A stretch of 64,000 nucleotides of DNA, from assembly GCA_934045075.1 (NCBI GenBank), contig OW203724.1, positions 7,241,473 through 7,305,472 on the forward strand. The letters are read 5' to 3'. Of this stretch, positions 26,420 to 42,432 are shown one piece after another. Source of the DNA: Yponomeuta sedellus (Eukaryota; Arthropoda; Insecta; Lepidoptera; Yponomeutidae). A program made the translations under genes and the position numbers. The notes under the pieces were generated by a model. The model did no database searches and was not told where the DNA came from. It saw only the letters and a list, made by a program, of their open reading frames with translations. Every line of letters starts with the position of its first letter. Positions within the stretch are counted from its first letter, which is position 1.

Positions 26420-28154
26420 ATGGAAAACCAAAAGAGCAGAGCGTATATAACCACGCGTTCGCAAGCGCGTTCATTGGAAGAAAAGGAGAAAAAGCAGGTA
26501 AATGAGACAAAAGAAAACCGCGGTGTGTATCTAGCGCGCGGTCTCGTTTGATGTTGAGCTGCTGCACCGCCGCGCAGCAGTCATTGCCTTGCCTGCCGCT
26601 TTCGTTATAAAAAAAATATTTCCACAGATATAGGTAATTTGGGTGTCGTTTTTATTTTGTTTTGCCTATTATGTACTGGTACAGTGGAGAACACGTCAAC
26701 CTATACATTTTAGTTGCAAAGTCGCCCGTAACGTAACGGAATAGAGTGCATGGGTGTATAGGTTGATGTGATCTCGACTGTACATGCGGTAGGTACAAAA
26801 AAACATCCAAAAGTTAGGTCAGTTCCAAAATAGAACAGCTCTTGCTACCAACACATCGGTTGCTACAGTTAGAAGGATTGTGACTCAAGCAGATGGTTCA
26901 GAGCTTATTGCAGTTTTCAGAACACCAAGCAAAAAGAGGCCAAGAGCAAAACCAGTCACTGGAATAGACAACTTTGACCAAGGTGTCATAAAGAGGTGCA
27001 TACATAACTTCCATCTCACAAACAAAGAGCTACCAACCATTCGGAAACTTAAAATGAAATTAAAGGAAGACATCAATTTTCAAGGATCAGATGCAAGTCT
27101 CAGGCAGATAATAAAGGATTTGGGTTTTCGATAGAAAAAAACTGAAAATAAACACAAGGTTCTGATCGAAACTTCTAATATTCGTCTGCAGCGGATTGAA
27201 TATTTGCAAAAAATTATAAAGTACCGCGAGGAAGGCAGGTGTATAATTTACACGGACGAATCATATGTGGATTCATCTCACTCAGATCCTAAAGCGTGGA
27301 CTGACGGTTCCACAAAAGGATTAAAAAAACCTATTTCAAAAGGTCAACGGGTGGTAATTGTTCATGCTGGGTTCGAAGAAGGTTTTGTTGAAAATGCACT
27401 GCTGACATTTAAAGCAGGAACCCAAAACGGCGATTATCATGACAACATGAACTATGACAACTACGTAAAATGGCTTAGAACTCAGCTTCTACCTAATATT
27501 CCGTCAAATTCCGTAGTGGTGGTTGATAATGCTTCATACCATAACAAACAATACGACATGGCACCCACATCAAATTCTAAAAAAGCAGAAATGTAAGCAT
27601 GGCTAACTGAAAAGGAGATACATTACGATGAGAATATGTTGAAACCGCAGTTATATGATCTAATAAAAGCCAATAAAGAGAGGTTTAAAAAATTCTCTAT
27701 TGACAGAATTGTGGCTGAGCATAACCATACTATTTTAAGACTGCCTCCATACCATCCAGATTTAAATGCAATAGAGATGGCATGGTCTGCCATAAAGCAG
27801 TATGTAGGAAGTAGAAATGTGAACTGGAATACAAATGCTGCTATGCAGCTAGTGAAAGAAAAGGTTGATTTGATGGGGCGGCAAGAGTGGGAGGCGTTAT
27901 GCAATAAAGTTAAAAGCATAGAAGCATTATACGCAAAAAGTGATCATGTGGTGGACATGTTAACAGAGGAATTCATCATTCATGTCAGCGACGAAAGCGC
28001 AAGTGAAGATAGCGATGATGAAGATGAGCTAGACGACACTTATGAAATGCCTTCTACGAGTGCCGGCAACACCTCACCACCAACACATGCGTCAGAAACA
28101 GAAACATTGCACAGCGATGATGATTTAATGGAAGGGGTATCGCCGTTATATTAA
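26420..28154 (+). pseudogene. DD82E-type DDE transposase, two in-frame stops (dead copy)
   Basis: Likely exons 26420-26497 (starts MENQKSRAY) and 26793-28154, joined in phase 0 (donor 'gtaaat', acceptor 'gcggtag'). Order: N-terminal helix-turn-helix around TNTSVATVRRIV, a basic linker, then a DDE domain of the IS630/Tc1/mariner type. Catalytic candidates: D in IIYTDES, D in VVVVDNASYHN, E in HPDLNAIEMAW; exactly 82 residues separate the second D and the E, counting an internal stop as one. That spacing matches the group described as DD82E/Sailor (from memory). A TAG at 27132-27134 falls after GFR, and a TAA at 27594-27596 falls between the two acidic residues; there are no frameshifts. The acidic C-terminal tail is intact. 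Terminal inverted repeats were not located. Confidence 0.88.
26679..26783. mobile_element. Small palindromic MITE in the transposase intron
   Basis: The 'gtacagtggagaacacgtca' left end and its imperfect complement at the right end bound 105 bases that fall within the intron proposed for the transposase. The 'caacctataca' motif is repeated inverted. Confidence 0.6.
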
Positions 28155-28689
28155 GTAATATAGATTAAATAAAAATAAATAATATTAACAGGTTTATCAT
28201 TATCATTACCGAACATTAGTGAGTATTATAAATAAATTTTAAAAAAGCAACGCCATCTAGTCCCAAACTAAGCAAAACTTGTACTATGGCGAATAGGTAA
28301 CTGATATATTTTTTATATTCCTTTCTCTGGTAAATGTATACATTTTATACATAGGAACACCCAGACTCAATACGTAAACACTTGAAAATAGATAACAAAT
28401 GTTTGTCAAGTGTGAGAATCGTACACACGACCTTTAGCGCAGCAAGCAGAATTAGGTACTACCATTGAGCTTTCGGGTCATTATATTACATTCAAATCGC
28501 AAAATTGACTAAGAAACCTTTGCAGTAGGCCTTTAGTACTTATTATAAAATTATTGGTATAAGGATTTTTGTACGCGAGTGTACACCTGCGCAAATGCCC
28601 CCACCACTTTTGTCGAGCGCTCATAAACCGTTGCGACACTTGTACTATAGTTTTTATGCTTTATGGGGTTGATGAAAACTAATGACGTA
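28155..28689. other. Downstream flank of the transposase, no gene seen
   Basis: AT-rich DNA with AATAAA-like motifs (28170-28190) that could end the transposase transcript, then a block at 28245-28440 starting 'aacgccatctagt', which looks like lepidopteran interspersed repeat sequence. Confidence 0.4.
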
Positions 28690-29830
28690 TATTTTATTAA
28701 ATCCAAGATGGCTACCGCTATAATTACATCATTTTACAACATGGGTGTTGTTTTTAAGGTTTTTGGGCTTAGTGAAAATGAATTTGAGGCAATTTTAGCA
28801 ATCTAAGATGACGGCCGCACTAGTTTCACAATTTTGCAAGATGGGTGTCGTTTTCAAAGTTTTTGGTGTTGGTAAAAATTTACTTGAGGTAATTTTTACG
28901 ATGTAAGATGGCTACCGATTTAGTTTGGCAATTTTTCAACATGGGTGTCGTTTCCAGGCTTATTAAAAACTAATTTTAGGTAATTTTTGCAATTCAAGAT
29001 GGCGGCCGCACTAATTGCACTATTTTGCACCATGGGTATCATTTTTAAGGTTTTTGGGGTTGATGAAAATGAATTTGAGATAATTTTTACAATCCAAGAT
29101 GGCTGCCGTTTGGCCATTTTGGAACATGGGTGTTGTATGTAAGGTTTTTGGGCTTTGTGAAAATGAATTTGAGACAATTTTAGCAATCCAAGATGGTGGC
29201 TGCACTAATTTCACAATTTTGCAACATGGGTGTCGTTTTTAAGGTTTTTGGGGTTAGTAAAAATTAATTTGAGGTAAATTTTACTATGTAAGATGGCTAC
29301 CGATTTAGTTTGGCCATTCTTCAACATGGGTGTCGTTTTAAGGCTTGGTAAATACGAATTTTAGGTATTTTTTGCAATTCAAGATGGCGGCCGCACTAAT
29401 TGCACTATTTTGCACCATGGGTGTCGTTTTTAAGGTTTTTGGGGTTGATGAAAATGAATTTGAGATAATTTTTACAATCCAAGATGGCTGCCGTTCTAGT
29501 TTGGCTATATTACAACATGGGTGTCGTTTTTCAGGTTTTCGGGGGTGATGAAAACGAATTTGAGGTAATTTTTACCATTCAAGATAGCTGTCGATCTAGT
29601 TTGACCATATTTGAACATGGGTGTTGTTTTTAAGGTTTTTAGGCAAAGTGAAAATGAATTTTTACAATCCTCTTGGATTGGCTGCCGATCTAGTTTGGCG
29701 GTTTTCCAACATAGGTGTAATTTTTAAGGTTTTTGGGGTTGGTGAAAACGAATTTAAGGTAATTTTTGCAATCCAAGATGGCAGCCGCTCTAATTTTGCA
29801 ATTTCGCAGCATGTTTGTCGTTTATAATTT
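28690..29830. repeat. ~97-bp minisatellite, ~12 units, four-unit higher-order repeat
   Basis: Units begin with AAGATGG or a close variant at 28705, 28805, 28905, 28996, 29096, 29190, 29290, 29381, 29481, 29581, about 29671 and 29775. Spacings are about 91-102. Units four apart match best: 28805/29190, 28905/29290, 28996/29381 and 29096/29481 are each offset by 385, so a four-unit block has been duplicated. Each unit also holds 'catgggtgtcgttttt' and 'tttttggg'. Open frames across it on both strands are repeat artefacts. The unit near 29671 has a small rearrangement. Confidence 0.93.
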
Positions 29831-29837
29831 CTATTCA

Positions 29838-29935
29838 TCATCATCATCATCAACCCATTATGTCCCCACCGAGGGGCACGGGTCTCTTCCCTGAGGAAGG
29901 TATAGGCCATACTCCACCACGGGGGCCAAGTCTGG
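29838..29935 (-). mobile_element. 3' fragment of the 5S-derived SINE
   Basis: Reverse orientation: a (CAT)n run, then 'tatgtccccaccgaggggca' and 'ggccatactccaccacgg', which complement the 3' end of the 5S-derived SINE. No 5S head. Confidence 0.7.
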
Positions 29936-29982
29936 AATTTCTATTGCTATGAATTAATTTAGGGTTTTTTTACCTCAGCTGT

Positions 29983-30042
29983 TGCTTTATTTTGTCAGTT
30001 TACAATTTGAATAATATAAACTGTAAACTGACAAAATAAAGC
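29983..30042. repeat. Perfect 21-bp inverted repeat
   Basis: 'gctttattttgtcagtttaca' at 29983-30003 and its complement at 30022-30042, with an 18-base loop. Confidence 0.9.
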
Positions 30043-30321
30043 AAACATTCATTAAAAAAACATTCATTTTCATCTGCTCCGTTAGTTATTAATGAAACCA
30101 AGGATTTTTTTTTTCACGAAACTGACCCTATATTACACGCACCAATTTCTGAATGATTCCAATCCTCTAACAATCTATTTAGTTTGGAATTTGACGGACG
30201 ATTAAATCGCTCTTGTTTTGGAGCGCCTCATTAGGCCCCTGAGGTCGTTAGTAACAAAAATTGAAAAGTCAAAAAGTAAGTATCTGCTTATCTGACTATT
30301 TCCTTTTTTCTACTTTTTCAG

Positions 30322-31967
30322 AGCAATCTTTGCTGAACTAACAAATTTTGAGCAGCAGGAGAGCGGACAAGAAAATAAAGAACAAAATGAATCCGTGAGT
30401 CCTTGCCGAAAATGAAAGAATGTCATAGATTTATATTACTGAGGATATGTTAATAATTGAGTTTTTTTTTCTAGATTGCAAGTTCAACGCCTCCTCTGTA
30501 CATTGAGGAGCAACAGGAGGGTTCTGCAGAGGACCGTTGGACGGAGAATCGTAGATATTGGCTATTTTCTATCACAGTTGCAAGGTATAAATGATTTTTT
30601 TGATAAAGTGTAATAAAATGAGCCAAACTCACTACCCTCCTTTTGGGTTCCGCCGTAGTCGGGCTACAATATATATACGAATGCATCCCTTGTATTAAAT
30701 TTATTATTACTCTATGATTAATTAATTATTTATAACACATTATTTTGCTCGTAAAGGATCTGATAATTTCACCAATTTCACTATCGTATTGTATCTCATT
30801 ACGTGCTTGTGCGGTAATGTAAAACGCACGAGTTTCTTTTTAATAATGTAAAACACACGGCTTATCAGGATGCTCCGTCTAAAACTAACGGTGCTTTTTC
30901 AAATCTTAGCAAAGAGTTTTTATGTCAAAAAAGTGCTCAACATTCAAATTACCTCGCAAATATGTAATAAAACGTCGTATGCCAACGTGCGCTTTGATAA
31001 TTACAGCCTCTGCTTTCTTGTAGCCCTCGGCTGTAACTTTCAACTTAACGCACTTATATTATAATGTACTATACCATATCGCCGTTGAAATTGCCAACTG
31101 TGACATGTAAAAACATGTTTTTTTTAAATCTAAATTAAAGGAAACTTGGTCTGAATGTAAGTAACAGAAGGGATTATTATGTTATGAATGCATGACATTA
31201 TAACCTCAGCTTGATTAGGTAAGGATTATGATGTCTTGCTACCTTTCTAATTTTTATTTTTTTTCACAATATTCATGGGAAAACGTAAATGATTTTTTTT
31301 TGTTTGATCAGTACTGTCGTTGTGTGACACTCAGGTTTCCTTGTGAGGTTTTCCTTCCCAGTAAATAAGTGGTATTGCTGAAATGTGCTGTTGCTTCAGA
31401 AATATACGTAACGTACCTACAATGTCTATAACATAATTCTATTTTTCTGAAGCAATAGCACAGATTGTAGCACTCGCAACACCACTCGCTTACTATATAC
31501 TTATATATATTATTTTTAAGGCTCATAATGTAGTTGTGTCAGTGTATTTTATATTTATTACTGTATTAAAATAATCTGACAATATATTTACTAGTGATGT
31601 CCTTTACTGACTGATTTCATTAACGGCTGATAAAATTAAATTAATTGTTAAGATACCCAGATAGAGAGATAGAGAACAGTTTACTGTACATAAGAATGGA
31701 AATTACACATATTATATTAAATAGATATGCAATTAAGAGATAACGATTTTATATTGATTTTTTTTCAGTTCTAGTGAATTAAGTGGTACAGAAGTACATA
31801 GTGGCATCAATTTTACATGGTCACTTCTGAAATACGAAATTTATGAAACGCTCCAATTGGACAAACCCAATTGGGGTGTTATTTTACGCTCTACAAGTGT
31901 AAATCAATGTATGATAAGAATGACGTTCCGTGTTAGGTACACCTATGGTTTTATGCACTGTTTATAA
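30322..31967 (+). CDS. Unrecognised spliced ORF, three phase-compatible exons (partial)
   Basis: Candidate exons 30322-30394, 30475-30584 and 31769-31967. Acceptors are strong ('tactttttcag', 'tttttttctag', 'gattttttttcag'), donors are 'gtgagt' and 'gtataa', and phases agree (0, then 2). The product is about 126 residues: an acidic, Gln/Glu-rich start (FEQQESGQENKEQNES), a segment IEEQQEGSAEDRWTENRRYW, then an uncharged part with NFTWSLLKYEIYETLQ. I recognise no family. The first exon begins mid-codon, so an upstream exon is missing; a donor-like 'ag|gtacac' near 31935 could instead lead to a later exon. It may be a real gene, a transposon-derived gene or a pseudogene cut by the foldback at 32130. 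Confidence 0.35.
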
Positions 31968-32129
31968 AAGTACACTAGGTACAAATCGAGATAACCACAA
32001 AAATCTTATATTTTTGGGAAGGAGGCTTGATAGCAGCTTCCTTAAATAATTATGTACGGCCAAATCATTTCATACTTTCGCTGTGACTTTATATACATAC
32101 CTATATGTATTCATATACATACTCATAAT

Positions 32130-36238
<4,109 letters not shown>

Positions 36239-38148
36239 CTACTTTCTTTGGATAGCTTATGTTTTCCTGATAGTGAGTTTTGATATTTTCGGAGGTATAA
36301 CAGGCAATTCAATAATCTTGGAACATTATAAGTTTCTACTGCCCTGAACATGCTGAGGTTTTGGTTTTAATATCATCTATAGACTTTATGAGATCTTCAA
36401 TTAATCTTTCGATCATTAATCGATTTTCGGTTTGTTTTTCCTTTTGCGTATTCCCTTACTGAAAAAAATTTAAACAAAAGATGAACAGAAAACCATCAAA
36501 AAGGAGTGGGGTGGGTAATGCCGAACGTTCGAGATTACCCAACATGGAGGGTTCGCCTTTACCCCGCTGGATCGAAAACAATAAAATAGAAAAAAAATCA
36601 TTAGGTCATATTTATTTTTCCGATTGCGTCATTGTCATTTAGATGATTAATATGTAAGTATTTCACTGTGTGAATGTGAAATTACTATTGTAGATAGAAA
36701 TAAAGCCACACGAACTTGAAATTACCAAAAAAACTACAAACCAAAAATGCATACCTTGACACGTACATACGTCCGCATCTCCTGTTTTGTTGACTAATAC
36801 TAGTGGTGGCATGATCTCCGAAATGCCGGTAAGTAAAATATGGTAGTCTCTTCCTAACACATTAGAACCATGAATTCAGGATTACCCCGCGTTCGCGTTT
36901 GCCCCACTCTCCCCTACATATTCGTCCACTAATTTGTAAACATTTTATAAATAACTATTTCCTGCACCCACAATATTTTAAACGTCCAATACAACTAAAC
37001 GAGTATTGCACTATGTATTTAAGAAATTGCTTTTAGCAATAAGGCCGCAAATTGTACTATGTATTATATATGTTATTTTACTATGTATAATATATATATA
37101 TATATATATACGACGTATATTCGTAATTATTTTGATATTTTTCCAATGTAGAATAAATAATATTCTTATCTTATCTTAATCTTATATGTAATAGGGACAG
37201 CGTCAGACTGGCCATAGAGCTGGCATTTCCCGTACCCCGGTCTGTGCGGGCCTCCACAAGAACATTAAATAGAATAAGTTAATTTATTTAAGCAAAAAGT
37301 TTACAATAATGTTTACAAAATAGTGTTAAACATAGAACGAAATTAAAATAGGTTGTTAATAATTTTGATTTGATTGATTTGAATAATTTACTTTACAACG
37401 GCCTAGAGTTTAATACTTACATAGTTTTTCAATAGAATGATATAAGTACGATAATGGTTGTTATTTGCCTTAATTTGGCAGTCTACAAAACAATAGCAGT
37501 AGGTACAATGTCATTCCAGGGGTATAACCCGCGCAAATTAAATATCTCTTGCGAAGAAGATCGACATGCGCGAGGCGCCGAGTTAAGTTGCACGGGTTAT
37601 ACCATTGCAATGCGATTAGTTTACAGACTACCACATAGTGGGTATGAAACTACCATTATCGGACTAGTATGACTATATTGAACAACTATCATTTTAGAGA
37701 CTCACCCCCCTGGTGTTGGACTGAGCCACAAGAAACACCTCTATTATTTACTTTAGTAATTGACATGGCGTGCGGCGGGCCCCCTAAAGCGAAATTGCCA
37801 CGCTGGCGACTTAGGCCAAGTTCCACAATAGGTAGGGATGTAATGAGCAAGGAAATAGGAGCTTAATACTTTACTTTTCAACCTAGTCTTGGACCGAGCA
37901 AGAAACCCCCCACCCCTGTTATTTACTTTGTTGCTGGTTTGCGTGCAGCAGACCCCTATAAACAAAATTGCTATCAATTGCTAATATAATTGGGCCCCTT
38001 TGGCTTAATCTAGCCCTGAATAGGGTACTTATTAATGTTTCATTTTTTTTATTTGATTAGACTTCCTATTCGAATTCTTTATTTAAAATAATATCAAACG
38101 GCACAACACAGGCTTAGCATAGCGCGGGAGCAAAGGACTAAACTAATT
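36239..38148. repeat. Direct duplication, copy 1 (1.9 kb)
   Basis: Nearly identical to 39061-41085. Contents in order: a segment that on the minus strand reads like a degraded transposase-type exon (36663-36860); a LINE-3'-UTR-like patch ('attgcttttagcaataaggc', about 37030); a short (TA)n at about 37085-37110; 'ttcttatcttatcttaatc'; and two short open frames on the + strand (37454-37672, 37669-37866) kept in both copies. No host gene recognised. Confidence 0.92.
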
Positions 38149-39060
38149 ATGAAAGCTTTATTATCTAGTTATTTGATTTTTAAACTATTGGAGTTGGTAT
38201 CAGTGACTGGCAAGAGTTGGCAGCTGTGACTGGCACTCTGCTACTGGTGAACCCGGGCCTCATAATTTCTTTTTTTTTATCAAAGAAAGAAAGGCTTGGA
38301 CTTCGTCCACTCTGTCCTTTGAGGTACAGAAATACATTTGATTACACTTTATATAATAATATACACTCGAAGTCTCGAACCCTCAGATCATAATTTACTA
38401 GCTTTGCAAACAAATTCATAAACTATAATTCATGGCCTCATAAAATTTAAAGCTGGGGGCATTTTTAAATTTAATTTTTAAATTTAACCAAAATTTAAAG
38501 CATTTAGCTTTGCCGCTCCGGGCCTCTGACGGGCTTAGTCCGCCACTGCCTGTTGTACCTTTTTCTCGCAATTGTGTTGAAAAAGATGCATGATTCACAT
38601 ACGGATTGATGTTTACTAATATTTTTTTGATAAAGTGTAATAAAATGGAAAGAAAACCAAACCCTTAGTGTTCGACAATAGTCGGGTAAACACGAACACC
38701 AAATGGAGTAATTACGTACTAACATTAATTACGGCAGTGATCACATTTATAACCAAACAAAAATTATTCTTGTGAGCCCATTTTTTACACACGTAGACAT
38801 AATCCAGTCTTCAGCAAAGGGAGCTACATATTTCTTAGTACAAAAGTATTCTTCATTTTCCTTTTCGCCTTTTTATTATTCTTTCGTACTTTGACTACCG
38901 CCAAAAGTTTATATTTTTGAAATTCTTTAATACTCTTATAATATCTGAAAGGTTTTATATAACTAAATTCCAGTTTTTATATTTGACATGCTTTTACGAT
39001 ATTAAGTTTATTTCGTGATTTCTTCTGCTTTAGCTCTTTTCGGTTTGGTTTTTGTACTAA
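38149..39060. other. Spacer between the two direct copies
   Basis: About 910 bases not shared by the copies. It includes a T-rich repeat fragment and 'ttttttgataaagtgtaata', also seen at about 30596. No exon supported. Confidence 0.5.
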
Positions 39061-39840
39061 CTACTTTCTTTGGATAGCTTATGTTTTCCTGATAGTGAGT
39101 TTTGATATTTTCGGAGGTATAACAGGCAATTCAATAATCTTGGAACATTATAAGTTTCTACTGCCCTGAACATGCTGAGGTTTTGGTTTTAATATCATCT
39201 ATAGACTTTATGAGATCTTCAATCAATCTTTCGATCATTAATCGATTTTCGGTTTGTTTTTCCTTTTGCGTATTCCCTTACTGAAAAAAATATAAACAAA
39301 AGATGAACAGAAAACCATCAAAAAGGAGTGGAGTGGGTAATGCCGAACGTTCGAGATTACCCAACATGGAGGGTTCGCCTTTACCCCGCTGGATCGAAAA
39401 CAATAAAATAGAAAAAAAATCATTAGGTCATATTTATTTTTCCGATTGCGTCATTGTCATTTAGATGATTAATATGTAAGTATTTCACTGTGTAAATGTG
39501 AAATTACTATTGTAGATAGAAATAAAGCCACACGAACTTGAAATTACCAAAAAAACTACATCAAAAACATGCATAATATTGAAAAATACATACCTTGACA
39601 AGTACATACGTCCGCATCTCCTGTTTTGTTGACTAATACTAGTGGTGGCATGATCTCCGAAATGCCGGTAAGTAAAATATGGTAGTCTCTTCCTAACACA
39701 TTAGAACCATGAATTCGGGATTACCCCGCGTTCGCGTTTCCCCCACTCTCCCCTACATATTCGTCCACTAATTTGTAAACATTTTATAAATAACTATTTC
39801 CTGCACCCACAATATTTTAAACGTCCAATACAACTATACG

Positions 39841-39889
<49 letters not shown>

Positions 39890-40022
39890 CCCCGGTCTAT
39901 ATATTTATTAAACATAGTAAAATAACATATATAATACATAGTACAATCGGCGGCCTTATTGCTAAAAGCAATTTCTTAAATACATAGTGCAATACTCGTA
40001 TAGTTGTATTGGACTGCGTCCA

Positions 40023-40067
<45 letters not shown>

Positions 40068-41085
40068 GACGTATATTCGTAATTATTTTGATATTTTTCC
40101 AATGTAGAATAAATAATATTCTTATCTTATCTTAATCTTATATGTAATAGGGACAGCGTCAGACTGGCCATAGAGGTGGCATTTCCCGTACCCCGGTCTG
40201 TGCGGGCCTCCACATGAACATTAAATAAAATAAGTTAATTTATTTAAGCAAAAAGTTTACAATAATGTTTACAAAATAGTGTTAAACATAGAACGAAATT
40301 AAAATAGGTTGTTAATAATTTTGATTTGATTGATTTGAATAATTTACTTTACAACGGCCTAGAGTTTAATACTTACATAGTTTTTCAATAGAATGATATA
40401 AGTACGATAATGGTTGTTATTTGCCTTAATTTGGCAGTCTACAAAGCAATAGCAGTAGGTACAATGTCATTCCAGGGGTATAACCCGCGCAAATTAAATA
40501 TCTCTTGCGAAGAAGATCGACATGCGCGAGGCGCCGAGTTAAGTTGCACGGGTTATACCATTGCAATGCGATTAGTTTACAGACTACCACATAGTGGGTA
40601 TGAAACTACCATTATCGGACTAGTATGATTATATTGAACAACTATCATTTTAGAGACTCACCCCCCTGGTGTTGGACTGAGCCACAAGAAACACCTCCAT
40701 TATTTACTTTAGTAATTGACATGGCGTGCGGCGGGCCCCCTAAAGCGAAATTGCCACGCTGGCGACTTAGGCCCAGTTCCACAATGGGTAGGGATGTAAT
40801 GAGCAAGGAAATAGGAGCTTAATACTTTACTTTTCAACCTAGTCTTGGGCCGAGCAAGAAACCCCCCACCCCTGTTATTTACTTTGTTGCTGGTACCTAT
40901 GCGTGCAGCAGGCCCCTAAACAAAATTTGGGCCCCTTTGGCTTAATCTAGCCCTGAATAAGGTACTTATTAATGTTTCATTTTTTTTATTTGATTAAACT
41001 TTCTATTCGAATTCTTTATTTAAAATATTATTAAGCGGCACAACACAGGCTTAGCATAGCGCGGGTGCAAAGGACCAAACTAATT
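39061..41085. repeat. Direct duplication, copy 2 (2.0 kb, with internal inversion)
   Basis: Same order as copy 1 with few substitutions, but longer by about 115 bases because of the rearranged, TA-rich stretch at 39825-40067. The left boundary is 'ctactttctttggatagc', the right boundary 'aaactaatt', as in copy 1. Confidence 0.92.
39825..40067. repeat. Inverted segment between two (TA)n tracts in copy 2
   Basis: 18-base inverted ends 39825-39842 and 39995-40012 ('ccaatacaactatacgag' and complement). The DNA between reads as the complement of 37001-37085 of copy 1 and is flanked by (TA)n runs at about 39843-39883 and 40027-40066. This is a small inversion with inverted duplication of its edge. 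Confidence 0.85.
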
Positions 41086-41191
41086 TGTAATTTCCTAGCA
41101 ATTAATAAATCATTGTTAAAACTCAACATGTCGAATGTTTTGTGTAACACTGTAATAAACATATTTTTTTCTTCATCTTTTATCAATTACT

Positions 41192-41425
41192 AGCTGTGCC
41201 TCGCGATGTTACTCTCGGTTTATCGATTTTCCCATGGGAAAGAGATATTTTCCCGCAGCAAAACGTGGCCTATGTGTTAATCCAGGGTGTCAGCTAACTT
41301 TATACCAAATTTTATTAAAATCGCTTCAGCCGTTTAGACGTGAAGAAGTAACAAACCTACACTCAAACACACATTCACAAACTTTCGCTTTTATAATATT
41401 ATATACCTACCTAGTGTGATAAATA
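41192..41425 (-). mobile_element. Helitron-like (Lep1-type) short element
   Basis: On the minus strand it starts 'tataatattataaaagcgaaa', includes 'gtttgttact', 'aaacggctgaagcgatttta' and 'aaatttggta', and ends 'ggcacagCTAG' before T. This is the usual layout of abundant lepidopteran Helitron-like repeats. The CTAG/T end is seen; the family name is from knowledge. Confidence 0.6.
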
Positions 41426-41814
41426 AGGCTCAAATGGTTATTTCAATTATACAGTGTTGCACTCCTAGAGCTTCTGAGCGAGGTAGAGTTATTTTTTATA
41501 GCATTTATTTTATAAACACGGTTTGGTGGGAGGTTACTCATAATTTTTGTATCACATTCACTTCGATATCTTTAACACTAAGCGTTACAAAATTTAGTTT
41601 GTTTTGTATCCAAGTATTTCTCATAAGGAGTCCTTAGGTGCTTGTTATACTTCCATGAGCACTTGACAAAATATGGGCTGCGACAGACAGGCACACAAAC
41701 TGACAGAGAGTGATATTAGGTACGAGTCTGTTTGAACAAGTAACTTCTAAAGATTATCTTTATTACCTCACCTATGTTTTCGAATTTCTTAACGACTTTC
41801 GAGGCTCATTCATA

Positions 41815-41895
41815 CAAAGTAACGGTTACCGCAACGCTGCCGAAACGTCAGGAATTGAGGTAATTAATTTTTACCAAATAAGTTTACTATAAAGA
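41815..41895 (+). mobile_element. Penelope-like element 3' tail fragment
   Basis: 'cgctgccgaaacgtcaggaa' then 'gaggtaatta-tttttacc' matches the segment after the GIY-YIG frame at 46090-46135. Confidence 0.6.
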
Positions 41896-42347
41896 ATTCA
41901 AAGGATCAAAAATTAATTACCTAAATACTTACTGAGATATTGACCTTTCAAGACTAAATACCTTTCTTTTCATCTGACGATTTCGACCAAGACACTTTGT
42001 CACACAACTAGGTACCTGTGTGTACAATAAAGAATATTCTTATCTTATCTCATCTTACCTTACCTGAAACGGTCTATTTTTCGTTAGTAAATTAAAATAC
42101 AAACAAAAAAGTTTCGCCAAGATTTTTTTTTATATTTATTTTACTTACCATTTTTAAATATCTAAAATGCCTTTTGTATCAAACTGTTCTATGACTAGGG
42201 CTAACTCTTTGACGCAACAAGACAATCACCTCTTAGTCCGATTAAATACTTAGCGAATGATTAAGCGGTGATAGATGTAATGTTGATAACAATTGATATT
42301 CATTTGCAAGAAACTGAACCTGCAGGTTGGGTTGAGGGTGCGCCAAC

Positions 42348-42432
42348 ATGATTATAAAAGAAACACTTATTTATATCTGCACCGTGTTATTAACTGTGTT
42401 TGCTATTGCTGCAAGTGCACCTAAAAATTTCA
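42348..42432 (+). CDS. Exchanger exon 1 (signal peptide)
   Basis: ATG in a good context ('cgccaacATG'), then 28 residues: a hydrophobic stretch ICTVLLTVFAIAASA with likely cleavage after it. Donor 'gtgagt', phase 1. Joining to the next exon makes an N-E-T glycosylation sequon across the junction, which fits an extracellular N-terminus. It is 8.5 kb upstream of exon 2, so a missed small exon cannot be excluded. Confidence 0.65.

Noticed and set aside
28920..29910. Minus- and plus-strand open frames across the minisatellite
   Set aside because: They follow the ~97-base repeat and exist only because few stops fall in the unit; no start, splice or domain support.
37454..37866. Two short open frames conserved in both direct copies
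   Set aside because: The copies are so recent that conservation says nothing; no domain or codon evidence.
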